Positions 7,347 to 14,755 are shown, counted from the stretch's first letter. The stretch: DNA of 37,285 bases from JALOOE01 sp964423545 (GCA_964423545.1 CAYRFV010000013.1:1-37285), one strand, 5' to 3'. Notes: a model not told the origin generated them from the letters alone. Numbers and translations are program-made.

Positions 7347-8549
7347 ATGCGCATACTCTTCATCACTGGCGAGTACCCCGCCATGCAGGGCGGCGTTGGA
7401 GACTACACCCGCCAGTTGAGCCTGGCGCTCGGCGCGCTCGGCGTCGATGTCCACGTGCTGACCGATGCCAACGCGGGCGGTGATCATTTGCGCGCACCGA
7501 TGGGCGCTTACGAGCCGACCGTCTACCTCGAGATCGATGATGCAGGCTGGCAGCTGTGGCGCCACACGCTGCGCCTCAACCAGCAGCTCCGTCCCGATGT
7601 CATCCACATCCAGTACCAATCCGCGGCCTACGGCCTGCATGCGGCGGTGAACTACCTCCCCTGGCGCTTGCACCTGCTGCCGGGCCGGCCGCGTATCGCG
7701 ACCACGTTTCACGATCTGCGCTTCCCCTACCTCTTCCCGAAAGCCGGGCCGCTGCGCTGGCGGACCGTGCTCGCGCTGGCCCGCGGGAGCGACGCCGACG
7801 TCATCACCAATCCCGTCGATTGGACGCACCTGGCGCAGACGAGCCTCACCGGCCGCATGTTCGCCATCCCCATCGGCAGCAACATTCACTGCCAGCCGCC
7901 CAGGTATTTCGATCGCGTGCGGCAGCGCGGGCGGTGGGGAGCCGGCCCCGAGACGTGGCTGCTCGCCTACTTCGGGTTCCTCAATCCGGGCAAGGGCGGC
8001 GAAACGCTGATGCGCGCCCTGGCCGAGCTGGTGCGCGACGGCAGGCCGGCCCGGCTGCTGATGGTCGGCGGCAAGATCGGCTCCAGCGACCCGACCAACG
8101 AGGCCTACCTGGCGCACGTCGAGCAGTTGATCGCCGAACTGGGGATGGCCGACCGGGTGCAGTGGACCGGCTTCACCGCCAGCGATCAGGTCTCGGCCAA
8201 CCTCCTGGCCGCCGACTGCGCGGTCCTGCCCTACCGCGAGGGCGCGTCGCTGCGGCATGGCAGCCTGATGGCCGCGCTGGCGCACGGCCTGCCCATCGTC
8301 AGCACGCGGCTGCCGCAGGGCATCAGCGCGGCCGCCGGCACGTTTCCCTGCTTGTGCGACGGCGAATCGGCGCTGCTCGTGCCCCCGGATAACCCGACTG
8401 CCGCCGCCGATGCCGTCACCCGGCTGATGGGCGATCGGGCGCTGCGCTCGCGGCTGGCCGAAGGCGCGCTCGCGCTGTCGCGCCACTTCGAGTGGACTGC
8501 AATCGCACAGCAGCACGTCGAGATGTATCGCAAACTGGGCGTCGCATAG
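7347..8549 (+). CDS. Family 4 glycosyltransferase (GT-B fold)
   Basis: A 400-residue transferase with a two-domain GT-B layout. The N-terminal half begins MRILFITGEYPAMQGGVGDYTRQLS, with the glycine-rich acceptor loop. The C-terminal half carries LLAYFGFLNPGKGGETLMRAL and then VLPYREGASLRHGSLMAALAHGLPIVSTR, with the E-x7-E region altered: the usual first glutamate motif reads REGASLRHGSLM. The retaining GT4 family transfers a sugar from an NDP donor to a lipid-linked or glycan acceptor on the cytoplasmic face of the membrane. It lies 67 bp after the GT2 gene and is probably cotranscribed with it. Upstream, GATCGAC (7288-7294) and GTCGATC (7313-7319) form a weak hairpin. Substrate specificity is unknown. 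Confidence 0.88.
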   Translation: MRILFITGEYPAMQGGVGDYTRQLSLALGALGVDVHVLTDANAGGDHLRAPMGAYEPTVYLEIDDAGWQLWRHTLRLNQQLRPDVIHIQYQSAAYGLHAAVNYLPWRLHLLPGRPRIATTFHDLRFPYLFPKAGPLRWRTVLALARGSDADVITNPVDWTHLAQTSLTGRMFAIPIGSNIHCQPPRYFDRVRQRGRWGAGPETWLLAYFGFLNPGKGGETLMRALAELVRDGRPARLLMVGGKIGSSDPTNEAYLAHVEQLIAELGMADRVQWTGFTASDQVSANLLAADCAVLPYREGASLRHGSLMAALAHGLPIVSTRLPQGISAAAGTFPCLCDGESALLVPPDNPTAAADAVTRLMGDRALRSRLAEGALALSRHFEWTAIAQQHVEMYRKLGVA

Positions 8550-8568
8550 ACCCGGAAACGGAGCTTTC

Positions 8569-11445
8569 GTGCCCCGCACCTTCATCGCCCTGGATCTGGA
8601 GACCACCGGCCTGGACAGCAGCCGCGACGCCATCATCGAGGTCGGCGCGGTCCGCTTCCAGGAGGACCGGATCGTCGACCGTTACAGCACGCTCATCAAT
8701 CCCGGCCGGCCCATCCCATTCGAGATCACCCAACTCACCGGCATCACGGATCGCGATGTGGCCGGCAAGCCGCGCTTCGACCAGGTCGCCAGCCAGATCA
8801 TGCGCTTCGCCGGCGCGGCGCCGATCGTTGGCCACAACGTCGGCTTCGACCTGGGCTTCCTGCGCGCTCAGGGCCTCCTGACCGAAAACACCGGGCTGGA
8901 CACCTGGGAGCTGTCGACTATCCTGCTGCCGGGCCGCTCCGGCTACAGCCTCGGCGTGCTGGCCGAGCAGTTCGGGCTGGGCATGGCCGGACAGCATCGG
9001 GCGTTGCAAGACGCCGAGCGATCGGGCCAGCTCTTCCTCCGGCTGTGCGAGATCGCCGCGAAGCTGCCGCGCGCCGTCCTGCTGGAGATCAACCGCCTGG
9101 CGAAGGAAAGCTTCTGGCCGCTGGGCGACGTGTTTCGTGACGCGCTGGTCGCGGCCGGCGGGGTGCGCGGAGCCACCGGCCCCCTGCCGTTGGAGCAGTT
9201 GGCGCCGAACAGCCCGCTGCTCCAGCCGGCCCGCTCGATCGAGCCCCTCTCGCCGGCGGAGCAGCCGGAGCCGATCGACGCTGCCGAGCTGGCCGCGATG
9301 CTGCAGCCGGACGGCGCATTCAGCCGCGCGTTCCCCGGCTTCGAGTTCCGACCGCCCCAGGTGCACATGCTCGAATCGGTGGCGGCTGCCTTCAACCAGT
9401 CGCACCACCTGATGGCCGAAGCGGGCACCGGCACGGGCAAGTCCGTGGCCTACCTGCTCCCCGCCATCGCGTACGCGGTCAAGAACGGTACGCGCGTCGT
9501 GGTCAGCACCAACACCATCAACCTGCAGGATCAGCTCTTCAAGAAGGATCTGCCCGACCTGCAGCGCATCCTGGGCGCTGCCTGGAACAGTGCGACGCCG
9601 TTTCGTGCGGCGCTGCTGAAAGGCCGCAGCAACTACCTCTGCCCGCGGCGCTTCGCGGCGCTGAAGGCCCGGCCGGGCTTGAGCGACGACGAGCTGACGA
9701 TGATTGCGCGCGTGCTCGTGTGGCTGCCTTCCACGGCCACCGGGGACCACGGCGAGCTGGCGCTGCCGCGACCGGTCGACCGCTTCGTATGGAGCCAGAT
9801 CTCGGCGGAGAATGAAGGGTGCACGCTCGAGCGTTGCCAGCGCGAGATGGGCGGGCGCTGCTTCTTCTATCGGGCGCGGCGGCAGGCCGATGCGGCGCAC
9901 ATTGTCGTCGTCAACCACGCCCTGTTGATGGCCGACGCTGCGACCGAGAATCGCGTGCTGCCCGAATACCACCATCTGATCGTCGACGAGGCGCATCACC
10001 TGGAGGATGCGGTTACCGATCAGCTCAGTTTTCGGGCCGACAGCGTGCTGGTCAGCCAAACCCTTGCCGCCATCCACCCGCGCGGCGGCCGCGCACCCCA
10101 AAACGTCGCGCACGCCTCCGGCTTGCTGGCTGACATCGATGCAACCATCCGCTCGCGGCAGACGCCGGCCGAGCTTGCCGCAGCGCTGCGCAGCCACATC
10201 CTGCGCACGCAGGCCGATTGCGATGGCGTGCACCTGCGGCTGGACGATTTCTGGCAGGTGATGGAGGAGGTGGTGCAGGCGTTTCGCCCGCAGGCCGACA
10301 ATAGTGACTACGACCTGCGCATCCGCGTCACTGAGGCGGTCCGCAGCCAACCCGCGTGGGTCGAGGTCGAGGTGTGCTGGGAGAATATCGGCATCATCTG
10401 GCAGACGCTGCTGAAACACCTCGACGCACTGCGCGAAGGGCTGGCGGATCTGGCGAAGGGAGGCTTCATGCCCGAAGGCGGCGACGAATTGATCGAAGCC
10501 CTGGCTTCCGCCGGCAGCCGGCTCAGCGAGCTGCATGCCCAGATGGAAGCCTGGGTGATGAAGCCGGATCACAACGGCGTCTACTGGATCGAAGCGGGCG
10601 CCAACGCGAGCCGCGGGCGGCGGGTCGCGCTGCGCTCGGCGCCGCTGCACATCGGCCCGCTGGTGCAGGAGCACATCCTCTTCCGCAACGACACCGTCGT
10701 GCTCACCTCCGCGACGCTGCGCACGGCAGGCAGCTTCGACTACCTTCGCGACCGCCTCTACGCCCAGGAGGCCGACTCCGTCACGGTCGGCTCACCGTTC
10801 GATTACCAGGCCAGCACGCTGCTCTATCTGGCCGCTGACCTGCCGGAGCCGAACGCGCCCTCGTTTCAGACGACCGTCGAGCAGGCGTTGATCGGCCTGA
10901 CCCGGGCGCTCGGCGGCCGCACGCTGGCGCTCTTCACCTCCTATGCGCAGCTGCGGCGCACCGCGCAGGCCATTCTGCCCGCGCTCACCGAGGCCGGCAT
11001 CAATGTGCTCAGCCAGGGCAGCGGCAGCTCTCGCCATCAACTGCTGGAGACCTTCAAGGCCTCGAATCGCACGATCCTGCTCGGCACGCGCAGCTTCTGG
11101 GAGGGTGTCGATGTCATCGGCCCGGCGCTCAGCGCCCTGGTGCTGGTGCGCCTGCCGTTTGCCGTGCCCACCGATCCGATCGTGGCGGCGCGCAGCGAGA
11201 CGTTCGATGATCCGTTCTACCACTACCAGGTGCCTGACGCCATCCTGCGCTTCCGCCAGGGGTTTGGCCGCCTGATCCGGAGCAAGACCGATCGCGGCGT
11301 CGTCGTGGTGCTCGACAAGCGCATCCAGTCGAAAGGCTACGGCAAGCTCTTCCTGGAATCGCTGCCGGAGTGCACCATCCACAAAGGGCCGCTCATGAAC
11401 CTGCCGGCCGTGGCGCGGGCCTGGGTGGACCAGACGTCGCCTTAG
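8569..11445 (+). CDS. dinG: DinG-type helicase with N-terminal DEDDh exonuclease
   Basis: A 958-residue fusion. Residues 1-165 form a PolC/epsilon-like 3'-5' exonuclease domain with Asp9 and Glu11 (DLETT), Asp94 (VGFD), His143 and Asp148 (QHRALQDAE), the complete DEDDh set. A linker to about 245 precedes an XPD/DinG superfamily 2 helicase: Walker A AGTGTGKS (285-292), cysteines at 358, 418, 423 and 431 spaced as a 4Fe-4S ligand set, DEAH box at 473-476 and motif VI QGFGRLIRS near the C-terminus. The layout matches the long DinG of Bacillota and Chloroflexota, in which some members have exonuclease but weak or no helicase activity. GTG 8569 has GGAG 5 nt upstream. It is probably a DNA repair enzyme, and regulation by SOS is not evident here. 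Confidence 0.93.
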   Translation: MPRTFIALDLETTGLDSSRDAIIEVGAVRFQEDRIVDRYSTLINPGRPIPFEITQLTGITDRDVAGKPRFDQVASQIMRFAGAAPIVGHNVGFDLGFLRAQGLLTENTGLDTWELSTILLPGRSGYSLGVLAEQFGLGMAGQHRALQDAERSGQLFLRLCEIAAKLPRAVLLEINRLAKESFWPLGDVFRDALVAAGGVRGATGPLPLEQLAPNSPLLQPARSIEPLSPAEQPEPIDAAELAAMLQPDGAFSRAFPGFEFRPPQVHMLESVAAAFNQSHHLMAEAGTGTGKSVAYLLPAIAYAVKNGTRVVVSTNTINLQDQLFKKDLPDLQRILGAAWNSATPFRAALLKGRSNYLCPRRFAALKARPGLSDDELTMIARVLVWLPSTATGDHGELALPRPVDRFVWSQISAENEGCTLERCQREMGGRCFFYRARRQADAAHIVVVNHALLMADAATENRVLPEYHHLIVDEAHHLEDAVTDQLSFRADSVLVSQTLAAIHPRGGRAPQNVAHASGLLADIDATIRSRQTPAELAAALRSHILRTQADCDGVHLRLDDFWQVMEEVVQAFRPQADNSDYDLRIRVTEAVRSQPAWVEVEVCWENIGIIWQTLLKHLDALREGLADLAKGGFMPEGGDELIEALASAGSRLSELHAQMEAWVMKPDHNGVYWIEAGANASRGRRVALRSAPLHIGPLVQEHILFRNDTVVLTSATLRTAGSFDYLRDRLYAQEADSVTVGSPFDYQASTLLYLAADLPEPNAPSFQTTVEQALIGLTRALGGRTLALFTSYAQLRRTAQAILPALTEAGINVLSQGSGSSRHQLLETFKASNRTILLGTRSFWEGVDVIGPALSALVLVRLPFAVPTDPIVAARSETFDDPFYHYQVPDAILRFRQGFGRLIRSKTDRGVVVVLDKRIQSKGYGKLFLESLPECTIHKGPLMNLPAVARAWVDQTSP

Positions 11446-11451
11446 CGTGTC

Positions 11452-11501
11452 ATCGGGCCGATTCATCGCTCGGATGAATCGGGCTGATTCATCGGCCCGA
11501 T
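11452..11501. repeat. Alternating palindromic motif array upstream of the efp promoter
   Basis: The 8-mer GATTCATC at 11460-11467 is followed by its reverse complement GATGAATC at 11473-11480 and by GATTCATC again at 11486-11493. Each copy is exactly 13 bp from the next with 5-bp spacers. The two overlapping 21-bp palindromes are enclosed by an outer perfect 11-bp inverted repeat (11452-11462 and 11491-11501). The array ends 2 bp before the -35 box of the efp promoter. It could be an operator for a dimeric regulator, or contribute to ending dinG transcription, but no T run follows. Confidence 0.7.
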
Positions 11502-11503
11502 AT

Positions 11504-11532
11504 TTGACACAAGCGGCCTCGCCGCGTATGAT
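11504..11532 (+). promoter_or_regulatory. Consensus sigma70-type promoter of the efp leader
   Basis: A perfect -35 TTGACA (11504-11509), a 17-bp spacer and TATGAT (11527-11532, five of six) make the strongest promoter in the window. The predicted start is near 11538-11540, giving a 5' leader of about 130 nt before the efp ATG at 11669. That length is unusual for a housekeeping gene with its own good Shine-Dalgarno. Confidence 0.82.
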
Positions 11533-11543
11533 CTAGGACGATC

Positions 11544-11576
11544 ACCTCCGAGGCGCACCACGGCCCCGGAGGTTTT
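11544..11576 (+). promoter_or_regulatory. Leader hairpin covering a Shine-Dalgarno sequence, with T tract
   Basis: Bases 11544-11554 pair with 11563-11573 in 10 of 11 positions around an 8-nt loop. The 3' arm contains the GGAGG (11568-11572) that would serve the small leader ORF, and it is followed by TTTT (11573-11576). It could act as a ribosome-binding-site switch, as a weak attenuator, or both. This is a fold read by eye and not an energy calculation. Confidence 0.6.
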
Positions 11577-11577
11577 C

Positions 11578-11652
11578 GTGGAATGGATGCGCAAGACCTT
11601 CGGGGACCGCGGCGAGCAGAGCGTTCGCACGGCCTCGAAGGTCTTCACTTGA
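11578..11652 (+). CDS. Putative 24-residue leader peptide upstream of efp
   Basis: A GTG-initiated frame of 24 codons, preceded by an ideal GGAGG Shine-Dalgarno with 5-nt spacing. The peptide begins VEWMRKTFGDRGEQSV and ends SKVFT. It is basic, has no signal peptide, no polyproline run and no obvious run of one amino acid as in classical attenuators. Its TGA at 11650-11652 immediately precedes the efp Shine-Dalgarno AGGAG (11654-11658), so ribosomes that terminate here could influence initiation at efp. Its own ribosome-binding site lies in one hairpin, and its body lies in another (11593-11605 with 11633-11645). Whether it is translated is unknown. An internal ATG at 11587 is an alternative start. 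Confidence 0.4.
   Translation: MEWMRKTFGDRGEQSVRTASKVFT
11593..11645 (+). promoter_or_regulatory. Second leader stem-loop, just upstream of the efp ribosome-binding site
   Basis: Bases 11593-11605 are complementary to 11633-11645 over 13 consecutive pairs, one of them G-U. The 27-nt apical region contains a further short CCG/CGG pairing. A stem this long inside a small coding frame is unlikely by chance. It ends 8 nt before the efp AGGAG, so a ribosome on the leader ORF would melt it. Confidence 0.55.
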
Positions 11653-11668
11653 GAGGAGAACAAGAGCC

Positions 11669-12226
11669 ATGCTGGGCGTGCAAGACCTGCGCAAAGGCGC
11701 CACCTACATCGAGGAGAACGAGCTCTGGCGGGTGCTGGAGTACGAGCATGTCAAGACCGGTCGCGGCAACGCCACCATCCGCGTGAAGGTGCGCAACGTG
11801 CGCAACGGCTCGACGCAGACCAAGACCTATCCTTCGGGCAGCCGTGTACAGGATGTCCGGCTGGATCACGCCGAGGTCCAGTATCTGTACAACGACGGCG
11901 ACCTGTACTACTTCATGGATCTGGAGACCAACGAGCAGCCGGTGCTGTCGGCGGCGTTGCTGGGGGACGCGGTCAACTTCCTGACGGATGGCATGACGCT
12001 GGAGCTGGAGAGCTACGAGGGCGAGTCGATCAGCGTCGAGCTGCCAACCACCGTCGACCTCGCAGTGACCCAGACCGATCCGGGCTTTGCCGGCGACACC
12101 GCCACGAACGCCACCAAGCCAGCGACCGTCAGCACGGGCTATCAGGTGCAGGTGCCGCTCTTCGTCAACATCGGCGACAAGATCCGGGTCGACACGCGCA
12201 CGGGCGCCTACCTGACGCGCGTCTAG
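11669..12226 (+). CDS. efp: Translation elongation factor P
   Basis: A 185-residue EF-P, which binds between the P and E sites and stimulates peptide-bond formation at polyproline stretches. The three beta-barrel domains are in place: KOW-like domain I (about 1-63), OB domain II with YLYNDGDLYYFMD (about 66-128) and domain III with the signature DPGFAGDTATNATKPATVSTG. The tip of domain I, normally PGKG with a modified lysine, here reads VKTGRGN, with Arg32 at the modification position and Thr in place of Pro. C-terminal features exclude the YeiP paralogue. ATG 11669 has AGGAG 10 nt upstream. It is expressed from the promoter at 11504-11532 through a long structured leader. No EpmA, EarP or YmfI modification gene is in the window. 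Confidence 0.96.
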   Translation: MLGVQDLRKGATYIEENELWRVLEYEHVKTGRGNATIRVKVRNVRNGSTQTKTYPSGSRVQDVRLDHAEVQYLYNDGDLYYFMDLETNEQPVLSAALLGDAVNFLTDGMTLELESYEGESISVELPTTVDLAVTQTDPGFAGDTATNATKPATVSTGYQVQVPLFVNIGDKIRVDTRTGAYLTRV

Positions 12227-12298
12227 CGACCAGGGGCGACTGAGGGAGACCCAGGCCCGAGCCCGGTGGGTTCTGGCGCTTCGGCATCCATCTCCTTC

Positions 12299-12327
12299 TT
12301 GCCAAGGCGGTCGCTTCTTGTTATAAT
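12299..12327 (+). promoter_or_regulatory. tRNA gene promoter
   Basis: TTGCCA (12299-12304), a 17-bp spacer and a perfect TATAAT (12322-12327). Predicted initiation near 12334 gives a precursor leader of about 30 nt before the tRNA. The rest of the gap after efp (12227-12298) shows no gene. Confidence 0.78.
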
Positions 12328-12362
12328 CGTGATCGACCGGCGGGATATGTCCCCGGTCGCGC

Positions 12363-12435
12363 GCCACCCTAGCTCAATCGGCAGAGCAAGCGCTTCGTAA
12401 GCGCTAGGTTAACGGTTCAATTCCGTTGGGTGGCT
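12363..12435 (+). tRNA. tRNA-Thr (anticodon CGU)
   Basis: A complete 73-nt cloverleaf. The acceptor stem GCCACCC (12363-12369) pairs with GGGTGGC (12428-12434). The D arm is GCTC/GAGC, the anticodon stem AGCGC/GCGCT holds the loop TTCGTAA with anticodon CGT (12396-12398), the variable loop is 5 nt, and the T arm is AACGG-TTCAATT-CCGTT. The anticodon reads ACG, a threonine codon. The 3' CCA is not encoded (discriminator T followed by CCT), so it must be added after transcription. The gene has its own promoter and terminator. No integrase or attachment-site duplication was seen beside it. Confidence 0.95.
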
Positions 12436-12445
12436 CCTGGCTGCG

Positions 12446-12478
12446 GCCCCGACCCTGACCGGTTGGGGCTTCTGTTTA
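12446..12478 (+). terminator. Intrinsic terminator of the tRNA gene
   Basis: GCCCCGACC (12446-12454) pairs with GGTTGGGGC (12461-12469) over nine positions, one of them G-T, around a 6-nt loop. It is followed by TTCTGTTTATC, a T-rich tract. It begins about 10 nt after the mature tRNA 3' end, as expected. Confidence 0.72.
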
Positions 12479-12582
12479 TCGGGACCGTGGCAGTTCGTGT
12501 GGGCGCCGCCGCTCGCTCAGCTTGTGACCTTCAGCCTTTAGCATCCGGTTTCCGGCATCCAGCTCCGATCTCTTGTGTTCCG

Positions 12583-13962
12583 ATGATAGCGCTTGACACT
12601 GTCTCTCCCGATCGCCGCGACGCATTCGATAGCCTGTGGCGCTTTTCGAGTTCGAGCCGTGTCACGCTGGTCCTCGTCGCGCTCCTTGTCGCCACCTTAG
12701 GCGTGGCGCTTATGCTGCCTCAGCTTCCCACCGGCCTGGACGGCGCAGCCACCGAGCGCTGGTTTGGCGCGGCCACGGCCAGCTACCGAGGGTTGGGCGC
12801 GCTGCTGCGCGCGGTTGGCGCCTTCGATATCCTGCAGGGGCCATGGTTGCGCATCCTGCTGGCGTGCCTGGTGTACAACCTGGCCCTGCGGCTGGCGGAT
12901 CACTTGCGCTGCGTGCGCGGGGCCTGGCGCACGGTCACCGCTCCCCCGCCCTTTCCGCCCGGCCTTCCGGCCGAACGCATCGCCCGGCCCGAGCCGCTGG
13001 AGCAGGCGCTCACCATCGTGAGCGAGGTGATGCGCCCGCACTATCCCGGGCTCGTCTCGCAGTCGGAGGCGGGCCAGGCGCGCGTCTACGGGCGCCGGCG
13101 CCGGCCAGGGGTGCTTGGCGCGCCCGCGCTGTCGCTGGGCCTGCTGCTGCTCCTGTCCGGTCTGGTGGTCAACGGGCTGTACGGTTGGCACACCGACGAG
13201 TTGGCGCTGGCGGTCAAGGGCAGCGCCGGCGTGGCCGTCGACGGTGGGCTGCAGTTCCTGCTCGACAGCATCGCCGGCGAAGGCAGCGCCACACGGTCCG
13301 CGGTGGTCGTGACCCGCTCCGATGGACGCCAGGAGCGCCTGGCGGCCGGCTTTCTCCGTCCGGCCCGCTCAGGAAGCCTGTGGCTTGCACAGCGAGCTGT
13401 GGGCCCGGCGCTGCAGGCGCGTGCCCACGGTGCTGACCGTCCCCTGCTCCTGCGTTCTCTCGCGGCCGACAGCCAGCTGAATACGGAGCTCAACGTGCCG
13501 CTCCGGGAGACTTCGGAGCTGGCGTTCGCGATCCCGGACCGCAACCTCGCGCTACGGGTTGTCAGCTACGCTGCGCTCCCCGAGCAGGGCTTTCGCGGTC
13601 CGGTCTTCCTGGTCGAGGCGTACCGCGGCGACGGCGCCACCCCGCTCCTGACGCAGCTGGTGGAAAGCAGCGCCTCCCTGACCATCGAGGATATCACGGT
13701 CGACCTGCGCCGCGAGCGGTATGCCGTCCTTGTGGCCGCCTATCTGCCGGGCCTGGGCCTGATTGCACTCGGCCTGCTGCTGGGATTGGCCGGCCTGATC
13801 ACGCTGCGCGTCTGGGGCTACACGGAGACCTGGGCCAACCTGATGGCAGGGCGGGATGGCGTCACGGTGATCTTCCGCAGCGCCGCGCCGTGGAGGCCGC
13901 GTGCGGAGTGTGCACGGCTCGCTGAGGCGGCGCTGGCGGCGCCCGCGCCTGCGCCGGAGTAG
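12583..13962 (+). CDS. ResB-like membrane protein (cytochrome c maturation type)
   Basis: A 459-residue integral membrane protein. Four hydrophobic segments are seen near residues 26-46, 88-104, 180-200 and 381-408, with a large extracytoplasmic loop of about 180 residues before the last, which is the ResB/Ccs1 topology. The opening LWRFSSSSRVTLVLVALLVATLGVALMLPQ matches the N-terminal ResB pattern. In System II cytochrome c biogenesis, ResB works with ResC/CcsA to deliver haem to apocytochromes, but no ResC-like gene is nearby. The ATG at 12583 is chosen because it falls shortly before the first conserved segment. The frame is open further upstream into the tRNA terminator, where translation would be implausible. 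The C-terminus is Ala/Pro-rich. Function is assigned at family level only. Confidence 0.72.
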   Translation: MIALDTVSPDRRDAFDSLWRFSSSSRVTLVLVALLVATLGVALMLPQLPTGLDGAATERWFGAATASYRGLGALLRAVGAFDILQGPWLRILLACLVYNLALRLADHLRCVRGAWRTVTAPPPFPPGLPAERIARPEPLEQALTIVSEVMRPHYPGLVSQSEAGQARVYGRRRRPGVLGAPALSLGLLLLLSGLVVNGLYGWHTDELALAVKGSAGVAVDGGLQFLLDSIAGEGSATRSAVVVTRSDGRQERLAAGFLRPARSGSLWLAQRAVGPALQARAHGADRPLLLRSLAADSQLNTELNVPLRETSELAFAIPDRNLALRVVSYAALPEQGFRGPVFLVEAYRGDGATPLLTQLVESSASLTIEDITVDLRRERYAVLVAAYLPGLGLIALGLLLGLAGLITLRVWGYTETWANLMAGRDGVTVIFRSAAPWRPRAECARLAEAALAAPAPAPE

Positions 13963-13966
13963 CCGC

Positions 13967-14596
13967 ATGAGGGCGATCACCATCGGCGTGGCCGGTGGAT
14001 CCGGCTCCGGCAAGACCACCGTCGCGCTGAGAATCCTGGAGCGCGTCGGGTTCGATCGCATCGCCTATCTGCCGCACGACGCCTACTACCGGGATGCCAG
14101 CAATCTCCCGCCGGGCGAGCGAGCACGGCTCAACTTCGACCATCCCGACTCGCTGGACAACGACCTGCTGATTCAGCATCTGCGCCAGCTCCAGGCCGGA
14201 TACCCGGTTGAAATCCCGGTGTACGACTTCAAGACGGACAGCCGCCTGCCTGAAACGCGCCACATTGCGCCGCAGCCGGCGATCCTGGTGGAAGGCATCT
14301 TGATCTTCGTCGACACGCGGCTGCGCGACCTGATGGACGTCAAGATCTTCGTCGACACCGACGCCGACCTGCGCTTCATCCGCCGGCTGGAACGCGACAT
14401 GGCGGAACGCGGGCGGTCGCCCGAATCGATCATCGCTCAATACTTGCGAACCGTGCGGCCGATGCATCTGGAGTTTGTGGAGCCCAGCAAGCGCTACGCC
14501 GATGTGATCATCCCGGAAGGCGGCTTCAACGAGGTGGCGATCGACATGGTTGCCGCGCGGGTGCGGACGCTGGTGGGGCAGGCTGGCGGCGCCTGA
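13967..14596 (+). CDS. udk: Uridine kinase
   Basis: A 209-residue P-loop kinase that phosphorylates uridine or cytidine in pyrimidine salvage. The Walker A motif GGSGSGKT is at residues 10-17. It is followed by the family-specific LPHDAYYRD, the NFDHPDSLDNDLL segment, PVYDFKTDSRLPET, the Walker B-like ILVEGILIF, and the lid RRLERDMAERGRS. The length and motifs match bacterial Udk closely. ATG 13967 lies 4 nt after the ResB-like stop, so the two are probably cotranscribed, although no functional link is known. The region after its stop (14597-14755) contains a probable promoter for the glycan cluster. Confidence 0.95.
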   Translation: MRAITIGVAGGSGSGKTTVALRILERVGFDRIAYLPHDAYYRDASNLPPGERARLNFDHPDSLDNDLLIQHLRQLQAGYPVEIPVYDFKTDSRLPETRHIAPQPAILVEGILIFVDTRLRDLMDVKIFVDTDADLRFIRRLERDMAERGRSPESIIAQYLRTVRPMHLEFVEPSKRYADVIIPEGGFNEVAIDMVAARVRTLVGQAGGA

Positions 14597-14635
14597 TCGG
14601 CGGCGGCGCTCAAGGCGTGGTTCGTCCCGCCGGAC

Positions 14636-14665
14636 TGGACAAGATGCCCGATCTTGTGCTAATCT
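14636..14665 (+). promoter_or_regulatory. Probable promoter of the glycan operon
   Basis: TGGACA (14636-14641, five of six) and TAATCT (14660-14665, weaker) are separated by 18 bp in the 159-bp gap after udk. A small palindrome, ATGCA-ATTC-TGCAT (14667-14680), covers the predicted start site and could be an operator. The leader would be about 85 nt and ends with AGAGG 11 nt before the first ATG. Confidence 0.5.
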
Positions 14666-14755
14666 GATGCAATTCTGCATGCTCGAAAAGCAAGTCGTCC
14701 GTGGGTTGCGCCCGCGCCTGGGCAGCGACCGGCGCGGAGAGAGGACAAGTCGCAC

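Noticed and set aside
8416..10674. Minus-strand open frame of about 750 codons opposite the dinG-type helicase
   Set aside because: The opposite strand encodes a full exonuclease-helicase with all motifs. The antisense translation is His/Arg/Gln-rich without any recognisable domain, typical of antisense frames in GC-rich genes.
11452..11501. A CRISPR-like repeat array
   Set aside because: The units are 8 bp, alternate in orientation and have 5-bp spacers. CRISPR repeats are longer, direct and separated by unique spacers of about 30 bp or more.
11578..11652. The leader ORF as a classical amino-acid attenuator or polyproline sensor
   Set aside because: It has no run of a single amino acid and no consecutive prolines, so stalling through EF-P shortage on this peptide is not supported by its sequence.
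11583..11786. A 67-codon frame overlapping the efp start
   Set aside because: It runs into efp in another frame, has no Shine-Dalgarno at its ATG and is not protein-like. The GTG frame at 11578 is better supported.
12363..12435. The tRNA gene as an integration site of a mobile element
   Set aside because: No integrase, phage gene or duplicated tRNA 3' segment was seen on either side, and the neighbours are ordinary chromosomal genes.
12430..12582. Longer N-terminus for the ResB-like protein
   Set aside because: The extension would begin inside the tRNA 3' end and read through its terminator. The conserved domain begins after ATG 12583.
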